DNA of 8,086 bases from an uncultured Acidimicrobiaceae bacterium (GTDB lineage Bacteria; Actinomycetota; Acidimicrobiia; Spongiisociales; UBA5794): the NCBI GenBank assembly GCA_947258635.1, contig CAMYJM010000157.1:1-8086 (forward strand). Direction: 5' to 3'. A model generated the notes under the pieces. That model did not search any database. It was not told where the DNA came from and saw only the letters and a list, made by a program, of their open reading frames with translations. Below are positions 1 through 5,388 of this stretch, piece after piece. Numbering within the stretch: position 1 is the stretch's first letter; every line of letters starts with the position of its first letter. Position numbers and translations under genes: made by a program.

Positions 1-1949
1 GCGTCCGCAACACCCATCCGCAGCGCCCCGGCCCGATCCTTCTTCCGCCAATCGGGATCACGAAAAATGGTGTTGGCCGTGAACGAGCGGCGTTCGCCGG
101 CGGCGAGCACAAACGGGAACTCCGCAGACGTATATGCCACCGGCGCCGGCGGCACCGCGGCCAGGAGCTCGAGCATCTCCGGGATGTTGACGTTGAGCCT
201 GCCGTCCATCGTGGTGACCCGCGACCAGGATTCCTCTGCCGCCGAATGGGAGAACACCACCCCCGTGCGCGACGACAACACCAAGTCGAACAGAGCCTCC
301 CCGAGCATCGGCCCCTCACCCTCGATCCCCGCCTTCCGGATCGACACCGGATCGCGCATTGCCGCCTGATGGCACAGGCCCCACATCACCGCAGCCTGGG
401 CGGCATCGTCGGGCAAGGTCGGGCCGAGGGTGGCGTAGAGCATCACCGGAGCGAGACGCCCGAGGATAGGATCGCCGGAAGTCAGTTCGTAGAATGCGGC
501 GGCGAACTCCAGCCGGCTGCGCTCGGCGGCCGCCCGCAGCTTGGCGATCATCCCGCCGTCGAGCACGCCCAGCGCCTCGCAGAGCCGGTAGTGAATCTCG
601 GGCTCGGCGAGGGTGCCGGGTAGCGGCTCGAGGATCGGCTTGCGTAGGGTGAAAACGTTGTCGGGGAACTCGAAGTTGAAGAAGGTTGCTTCCCACTTCT
701 CGTATTGCGACGCCGCCGGGAGCACTATGTCGGCGTGGCGCGCCGTCTCGGTCATGGCCACGTCGATCACAACCGAGAACTCCAGGGCCCGCATCGCTTT
801 CCGCCACTTCGGGCTGTCGGCGAGCGAGTGCAGCGGGTTGGCCGACTCGATGATCATCGCTTTGTACGCATTCGGAGAATCGCTGAGGATCTCGGACGGG
901 ATCACGTTGCACGGCACCATGCCGGAGATGATCGGGGCGGCGGCCACCGGCGACAGTTTCTGGGAACCAGCCTTGGCGATCCCAAACGGCACCAGTTGAA
1001 CGGGCGACACCATGGCACCCTCCTTGGCGAAGTTCCCGGTGAGCACCCACAGCAGCTTGTTGAGGTAGGAGTTGAGAGTCGAGTGCGGCGCCATCTGCAC
1101 GCCGAGGTCTTCGAATGTCGCCACCGACGTTGCGCCACCGATGCGCCGGGCAGTTCGCCGGATCAGGTCGGCCTCGATCCCACAGTTGGCCGCATACACG
1201 CCGACGTCGACGTCGCCGAACGTGGCCGCCATCTCGTCGAAGCCGTTGACTTTATTGGCGATGAAGCGGCTGTCGATGAGATCCTCGTCGAGCATCACCT
1301 TCACCAGCGCCGCCAACAGGTAGACGTCGGTGCCGGGCTTCACTTGGAGATGGATGTCGGCGAGGTCGGCCGTCTCGGTGCGCCGCGGATCGATGACGAT
1401 CATCGAGCGCTCCGGGTCGTTGGCGATCTCCTTCAGAGTGCGCCGGGCGTGGGGGAGGCCATGGGACTGCCACGGGTTCTTGCCGAGGAAGAGGGCGACC
1501 TCGGTGTTGGCGAAGTCGCCCCGGGTGGAGACGCCGATGTGGGCGTTTACCCAGAACTCACCCGTCTTCTCCTGCGCCAGCGCGTTGGAGCGGTAGCGAG
1601 CACCGACGGCGGCTCGAGTCGCCGCGGCATACAGTCCGCCGAGGTGGTTGCCCTGGCCGCCCCCGCCGTAATAGAAGATCGTCTAGCCGCCGTGCAGGTC
1701 CTTGACGGCTCTGAGGCGAGCCGCCGTCTCGTCAATCGCCGTGTCCCAGTCGATCTCCTCCGTGAGGCGGTGGCGCCCGTTCTGGTAGTGGTCCAGCCGC
1801 AGTGCCTTCTCGCAGGTGTAGCCCTGCGAAGCCTTGTGCTCCTTGTCACCCCGGATACGCGCCAGCCGGCGACCTTCGAGCCTGACCTCGATCCCGCAGT
1901 TGCTCTCACACAGGATGCAGACGGTCTTGTGCCATGGCTGATCGGACAT
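1..1949 (-). pseudogene. Molybdopterin (bis-MGD) oxidoreductase, formate-dehydrogenase-like, interrupted by an in-frame TAG; 3' end outside window
   Basis: This reads as the catalytic subunit of a DMSO-reductase-superfamily molybdoenzyme (COG0243 type), a cytoplasmic redox enzyme of unknown substrate. The N-terminus has the [4Fe-4S] pattern C11-x2-C14-x3-C18-x27-C46, with the usual Lys two residues after the last Cys (K48). Translation from the ATG at 1949 stops at codon 89 (TAG, 1683-1685). The same frame then continues open to the left edge, about 560 more codons, and is plainly the rest of the enzyme: TIFYYGGGGQGNH at 90-102, then LGKNPWQSHG, MIVIDPRRTETADLADIHLQ (pterin binding), ESANPLHSLADSP and ADIVLPAAS. 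About 649 codons are visible; relatives are usually somewhat over 700, so only the C-terminal part is missing. The segment between residues 62 and 65 also lacks the PLxRxxxGxF linker typical of the superfamily. Start choice is fixed by an AAGGAG sequence five to six bases upstream and a TAA in frame three codons before the ATG. I infer a pseudogene; a sequencing error or readthrough cannot be excluded from one read of the sequence. Confidence 0.87.
1683..1685 (-). other. In-frame amber (TAG) codon at position 89 of the molybdoenzyme
   Basis: The plus strand reads cta here, giving TAG on the coding strand between LHGG and TIFYYGGGG. From memory, actinobacterial relatives carry an ordinary residue, often Glu, at this place (HGGETIFYYGGGGQGNH-like). 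A single G-to-T change of GAG would produce it. It separates the Fe-S cluster region from the whole cofactor-binding body, so neither fragment should be functional alone. Confidence 0.9.
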
Positions 1950-2069
1950 CGGTGCTCCTTATGCCGGCTCTTGTCGGGGAACTTAGCGTTGCCGATCGCC
2001 CGGCCTGTCGCCGACCGCTTCCCCTCCTATGGAGCAGATCCCCGTCGCGGTTCGGGAGGTCTACTGGAC
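1950..2069. other. 120-base gap between the pentapeptide gene and the molybdoenzyme
   Basis: This is the only gap over 50 bases in the window. On the coding strand it starts with a second in-frame TAG (2061-2063) two codons after the pentapeptide stop. It then holds an orphan Shine-Dalgarno-like AGGAGGGG (2021-2028) with no start codon at the right distance, and ends with the molybdoenzyme ribosome binding site. I see only short imperfect hairpins (4-5 pairs) without a T-tract, and no convincing -35/-10 pair. It could hold a promoter I cannot recognise, or simply be an operon spacer. Confidence 0.6.
1955..1960 (-). promoter_or_regulatory. Shine-Dalgarno sequence of the molybdoenzyme
   Basis: The coding strand reads AAGGAG-CACCG-ATG, an almost ideal ribosome binding site five bases before the start codon. 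It is the clearest ribosome binding site in the window and fixes the ATG at 1949 as the start. It also shows the initiation signal is still intact although the gene carries a stop codon, consistent with recent inactivation. Confidence 0.85.
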
Positions 2070-3419
2070 CTAGCCGTAGTCGCTGACGTCGCGCATCACC
2101 AATTCCTCGGCTTTGCGTTTCCGCAGGACCAACAGCCTCTCATTGGCGGGTCGAATCACAGCCTCGTCGAACGAGTCCGTCAACTGTTCGATCGACCTGT
2201 AAGTGAGAGGATCCAGCACCCAGTCCCGGTGCTTTTGCCACAAGTCGCGGAACATCGAGAACGGCCTCTCGCCATGCTCGATGAGCGGCACAAAAGGGAT
2301 CATGTAGTCGGGGATCACCGCTTGGGACTCCAACGGAACCGACCGCGGGTGGGTGATCTCGGCAACGATGAACCGGCTCATCCCGGCGAGGGTCCTTACC
2401 GTCTCGGTGAAATCGCGGTCCGTCGGCTTCTCGAAATCGAAGACGATCGGCAAATAGCCGTGCTCGCGCAATACCCGACGGATCGCCTCGAGCACCTGCT
2501 TGCGCTCTGTGAACCTACCCAGGACCAACACACCTTTCTCTCCCACAGTGTTGATCACGTTCTGGATCTTCCGGTTGTTGAGCAGGAGATAGACGAACTG
2601 GGCGACTTCGATGTCATCAACCGACAGCTCCGCGTTTTCCGGAGGAGTGATGATCATGCCGCTCTGCTTGGTCGTTCCATCCAGTTGCAGGTCCCACGAA
2701 GCCACGCCGTAGATGCGACACCCCGATAGGTCTGCGCCGAGCATGTCGGTGCGGACGAACGCGGCGTTTGACAAGTCCGAGCCATGCAGATCGGCATTGG
2801 TCAGCTTGGCTTCGGTGAAGTTCGCTCCCCGGAGCTTGGTATTGACCATGACCGCATCGGAGAGATTCGTGCGGGCGAAGTCGTTGTCCTCCAATTCCGA
2901 GTTCTGGAGAATGGCGCGGGAGAAATCGGCCTCGGCCACACGAGACGAAACCAGGTAGGAGTCCGCCAGGTCACAATCGCGGGCGGTGACGCCGAAGAAG
3001 TCGGCGCCGTGAGTGAAGAAGTTCCTCAAGGAGGCCCCCTCCAGGTTCGCTTGCTGGAAGCTGATCCCGATCGCCCCGGCGTTGTCGAACGTGGCCCGCC
3101 GCCAGTTGCCGAAGGCCAGAAAAGCCGACTCCAGGGTCGCGCCGCTGAAATCCGAGCCCACACCGTCTCCGTTCACCAGACTCGAATCGCGAAACACCGC
3201 CTCTCGGCAGTTAGCGCCCCGGAGGTCGATTTCCCCCAGGAATGAGCGGCTGAAGTCCGTCTTCTCGAGAAGCGCCCCGGAGAGGTCGACTGCCCGCATA
3301 TTGAGATCGGTGAGCTCGGCGCCGGAGAGGTCCGGCCGGGTCGCCGGGTTGCTCGACCGCCACTCGTTCCAGGCATCGACCCCGCGTGAAAAGACTTCGG
3401 CGTGCTCCGGGTTCGCCAT
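2070..3419 (-). CDS. Pentapeptide-repeat protein with C-terminal TIR-like/Rossmann-like domain
   Basis: This 449-residue soluble protein has no signal peptide. After a short N-terminal helix (1-28), pentapeptide repeats of A(D/N)LxX type run from about 29 to 248. The central Leu/Phe/Met falls on every fifth residue from L31 to L246, about 44 repeats or 11 turns of a right-handed four-sided beta-helix, with only occasional weak centres (G86, A116, T136, A146). After a linker (249-265) comes a helical stretch (266-291) and an alpha/beta domain (about 295-381): strand GVLVLGRF, helix ERKQVLEAIRRVLREHG, strand LPIVFDFE, helix with TET (E339), strand RFIVAEIT, then YMIPFVPLI. From memory this C-terminal module recurs behind pentapeptide repeats in other bacteria; its layout resembles TIR-like nucleotide-binding domains, but no activity is established here. 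A helical, charged tail follows. It starts 42 bases after the regulator stop, has no good ribosome binding site, and is probably translated by reinitiation. It ends TAG-GTC-CAG-TAG. Confidence 0.92.
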   Translation of the reverse strand: MANPEHAEVFSRGVDAWNEWRSSNPATRPDLSGAELTDLNMRAVDLSGALLEKTDFSRSFLGEIDLRGANCREAVFRDSSLVNGDGVGSDFSGATLESAFLAFGNWRRATFDNAGAIGISFQQANLEGASLRNFFTHGADFFGVTARDCDLADSYLVSSRVAEADFSRAILQNSELEDNDFARTNLSDAVMVNTKLRGANFTEAKLTNADLHGSDLSNAAFVRTDMLGADLSGCRIYGVASWDLQLDGTTKQSGMIITPPENAELSVDDIEVAQFVYLLLNNRKIQNVINTVGEKGVLVLGRFTERKQVLEAIRRVLREHGYLPIVFDFEKPTDRDFTETVRTLAGMSRFIVAEITHPRSVPLESQAVIPDYMIPFVPLIEHGERPFSMFRDLWQKHRDWVLDPLTYRSIEQLTDSFDEAVIRPANERLLVLRKRKAEELVMRDVSDYG

Positions 3420-3461
3420 GTCGGGGATGGTACCGTCGTCGCCGCCCTCTCCCGAGCGCGA

Positions 3462-4121
3462 CTATCCGGGGCCGGCCTGCACGAAACCGGACTCATAGGC
3501 GGCGATCACCGCCTGGGTCCGATCGCGGACATCGAGCTTCATGAGGATCGACGTCACGTGAGACTTCACCGTCTCCCGGCTGACGAACAGCTGGTCGGCG
3601 ATCTCGACGTTCGACAGTCCCTGCGCCACGAGCTGGAGCACGTCCTGCTCCCGCGAGGTGAGGCGGGCGATGTCCTTGCGGATCTGAGCCGCTTGGGCAC
3701 CGCTCTCGGCGTACTGCTCCACCATGCGGCGCATCGCCTCGGGCAGCACCAGGGAGTCGCCGGAGACGGCGATCCGCACCGCAGTGACCAGGTCCTCCGG
3801 CGAGCTGCGTTTCAGCATGAATCCGGAGGCGCCGACGCGCATTGCCTCGTAGACGTACTCGTCCAGCTCGAAGGTTGTCAGGATCAGGACCCGGGGCCCT
3901 CCGTTCCCGGCGATCGAGTGGGTGGCCTCCAGGCCGTCCATCTCCGGCATCCGGATGTCCATCAGAACCAGGTCCGGATCGAGCTCGGCGGCCTGCTCAA
4001 TCGCCTCCTTGCCGTTGCCGGCCTCGCCGACCACCTCGATGTCGGCCTCGCTCCCGAGCACGGCGCGCAACCCGGCCCGCACCAGGGCGTCGTCGTCAAC
4101 GATCAGGAGGCGGATTGTCAC
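3462..4121 (-). CDS. NarL/FixJ-family response regulator
   Basis: This 219-residue cytoplasmic transcription factor has the normal length for the family. The receiver domain (about 3-118) shows the acidic pocket D9/D10, the phospho-acceptor D55 in LVLMDIRMPEMDG, the switch Thr in LILTTFELDEYV (T82) and the conserved K104 in FMLK. A linker (about 120-150) leads to a LuxR-type helix-turn-helix (about 153-213) beginning LTSREQDVLQLVAQGLSN and containing VSRETVKSHV. All key residues are present, so it should be functional. The start is a GTG whose G is the last base of the kinase TAG stop (TAGTG); there is no separate ribosome binding site, so it is probably translated by coupling to the kinase. 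The partner is the kinase encoded just upstream; targets are unknown but autoregulation of this operon is the usual arrangement. It ends in TAG, and the next gene lies in the same frame. Confidence 0.96.
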   Translation of the reverse strand: MTIRLLIVDDDALVRAGLRAVLGSEADIEVVGEAGNGKEAIEQAAELDPDLVLMDIRMPEMDGLEATHSIAGNGGPRVLILTTFELDEYVYEAMRVGASGFMLKRSSPEDLVTAVRIAVSGDSLVLPEAMRRMVEQYAESGAQAAQIRKDIARLTSREQDVLQLVAQGLSNVEIADQLFVSRETVKSHVTSILMKLDVRDRTQAVIAAYESGFVQAGPG

Positions 4122-4123
4122 TA
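4119..4123 (-). promoter_or_regulatory. TAGTG stop-start overlap, kinase to regulator
   Basis: The kinase TAG stop and the regulator GTG start share one G. Such overlaps normally give coupled translation and near-equal synthesis of the two proteins. No other in-frame start gives the standard MTIRLLIVDDD N-terminus. Confidence 0.85.
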
Positions 4124-5386
4124 CATAGGTAAGCGTACATAAACGCGGTATCCGCCATCCAGAGTGGGGCCGATTTCGGAGATTCCGCCGAAGGCGGCGA
4201 CCCGATCCCGCATGCCGCTGACGCCGCGGCCGACACCGGTACGAGGCGGTGGGGGCACCTCGGGAGGGTCGTTCACCACCTCGATGTCGAGTGCATCTCC
4301 CAGCGCCCGCACTTTCACCGCGGTAGCGGTGCCGGCGTGACGCATCACGTTGGTCAGCGCCTCCTGGACGACGCGGTAGGCCGTGCCCTGCACGCCTCTG
4401 GGCACCGCGTCCAGGTCGCCGGTGACCGTGAGGGCCACCGGGATGTCGGCTTCCTGCACTCCGGCGATGAGCTCGTCGAGGTGCCCCAGGTCGGGAACCG
4501 GCGGTGCGCCGGCGCCGGCCCCATCGTCACGGAGGATGCCGAGCACCCGGTCGAGCTCGCCGAGCGACGTTCGGCCCGTCTGCTCGATGATCTCCAGGGA
4601 CTCGCGGACGAAGTCCGGGTCGCTGTCGAAAACCTTGCGGCCGGCGCCGGCCTGGACGACCATCAGCGTCACGGCGTGCCCGATGCTGTCGTGGAGTTCG
4701 TGGGCGAGCCTGGTGCGCTGCTCCAGCTCGGTGGCCCGGGTTTCCAGTACGACCTCACGCTCGCGCGCCGAGGAACCCAGCAAGGCCCTGCCGACGACGC
4801 CGTGGACCCAAGCGAGGCCGTTGATCACGTGCATCTCGATGATCAGCAGCAATAGTCCGAGCGGCACCATCCACCAGGCGTCGATGGCCTGGGGCCGCCA
4901 GTTGTCGATCATGATCGAGCCGACGCGTACATCGACGTTCATGTTGTCGGCCACCGGTATCAGTACCGGAGCCGCCACGAGCACCGCCACGATCGCCGTA
5001 ATCGACACCAGCACTGTGAATGTGAAGACACCGAGGGGGAACCGCAGGAAGAGCCACACCAGCATCCGCCAGGTGCCGCCGTCGGCGAGGATGCCCTTGA
5101 TACGCTGCCACAGCGTTCCTTCGCCGAGGAACTTCACCGTTGGTTCAGGGATATCGATGTCGAGCAGGCCGCGGTGGAGCCCCCGCTCGAACGTGCCGAT
5201 GCCCCGCCAGGCCAGGATCATGGCCAACAAGATCGGGAGCCCCACCCAGACGATGAGGAGGCCGAATCCGACCGATATTCCGGTGACCAGGAAGACGAAG
5301 TATGCCAGTCCCAGCGGGAACGCCAGCGCCAGGTAGACGGCATGGCGATAGGTTCGTGCCTCGAATATCGGTCGGAGGAGGGCCAT
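4121..5386 (-). CDS. Sensor histidine kinase with 'putative sensor' membrane domain (HisKA_3 type)
   Basis: This 421-residue integral membrane kinase has an N-terminal membrane domain with segments at about 16-36, 38-59, 107-142 and 170-190 and short outside loops. It matches the actinobacterial 'putative sensor' domain (PF13796-like) with its FPLGLAYFVFLV and FLRFPLGVFTFTVLVS stretches. A HisKA_3 dimerisation domain follows, with the phospho-acceptor His in LAHELHDSIGH (H232 expected, from the conserved LHD). The ATPase domain (about 330-421) has the N-box QEALTNVMRHA (N346) and G-box GVGRGVSGMRDRV (about 384-396). The large extracytoplasmic sensor domains of other kinases are absent, so it probably senses a state of the membrane or a partner protein, as LiaS/DesK-like kinases do; the transporter encoded just upstream is an obvious candidate. 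The ATG shares one base with the transporter stop. It pairs with the regulator encoded next. Confidence 0.95.
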   Translation of the reverse strand: MALLRPIFEARTYRHAVYLALAFPLGLAYFVFLVTGISVGFGLLIVWVGLPILLAMILAWRGIGTFERGLHRGLLDIDIPEPTVKFLGEGTLWQRIKGILADGGTWRMLVWLFLRFPLGVFTFTVLVSITAIVAVLVAAPVLIPVADNMNVDVRVGSIMIDNWRPQAIDAWWMVPLGLLLLIIEMHVINGLAWVHGVVGRALLGSSAREREVVLETRATELEQRTRLAHELHDSIGHAVTLMVVQAGAGRKVFDSDPDFVRESLEIIEQTGRTSLGELDRVLGILRDDGAGAGAPPVPDLGHLDELIAGVQEADIPVALTVTGDLDAVPRGVQGTAYRVVQEALTNVMRHAGTATAVKVRALGDALDIEVVNDPPEVPPPPRTGVGRGVSGMRDRVAAFGGISEIGPTLDGGYRVYVRLPM

Positions 5387-5388
5387 CA
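5384..5388 (-). promoter_or_regulatory. TGATG stop-start overlap, transporter to kinase
   Basis: The transporter TGA and the kinase ATG share the A. No Shine-Dalgarno sequence is visible upstream inside the transporter end, so kinase translation is probably coupled to the transporter. This ties all three genes into one transcript. Confidence 0.85.

Noticed and set aside
316..1050. A 244-codon minus-strand frame overlapping the molybdoenzyme
   Set aside because: It is out of frame with the motif-rich molybdoenzyme reading and is Arg/Pro/Gly-rich, a typical alternate-frame artefact.
1683..1685. Selenocysteine or pyrrolysine insertion at the internal stop
   Set aside because: Selenocysteine uses TGA, not TAG, and the site is well before the expected metal-ligand position. 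Pyrrolysine in an actinobacterial molybdoenzyme has no support in this window.
1978..2012. A promoter for the molybdoenzyme (TAAGTT with an upstream GCGACA)
   Set aside because: The spacing is about 20 bases and the -35 match is poor; not distinguishable from chance.
2021..2028. Shine-Dalgarno-like AGGAGGGG on the minus strand
   Set aside because: No ATG, GTG or TTG lies at a suitable distance, and the molybdoenzyme frame has a TAA at 1959-1961, so it cannot serve a longer start.
1990..2058. Possible terminator hairpins between the pentapeptide gene and the molybdoenzyme
   Set aside because: The best stems are only 4-5 pairs (CGGC/GCCG near 2001-2013; TCCCG/CGGGA-like near 2040-2058) and no T-tract follows on the coding strand.
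705..2729. A 674-codon open frame on the plus strand
   Set aside because: It lies opposite the molybdoenzyme and pentapeptide gene, is rich in Arg, Val, His and Asp as expected of the antisense of GC-rich coding DNA, crosses a gene boundary, and shows no domain I recognise.
3402..4142. A 246-codon open frame on the plus strand
   Set aside because: Covers the response regulator on the opposite strand; the regulator has every expected residue, this frame has none of any known family.
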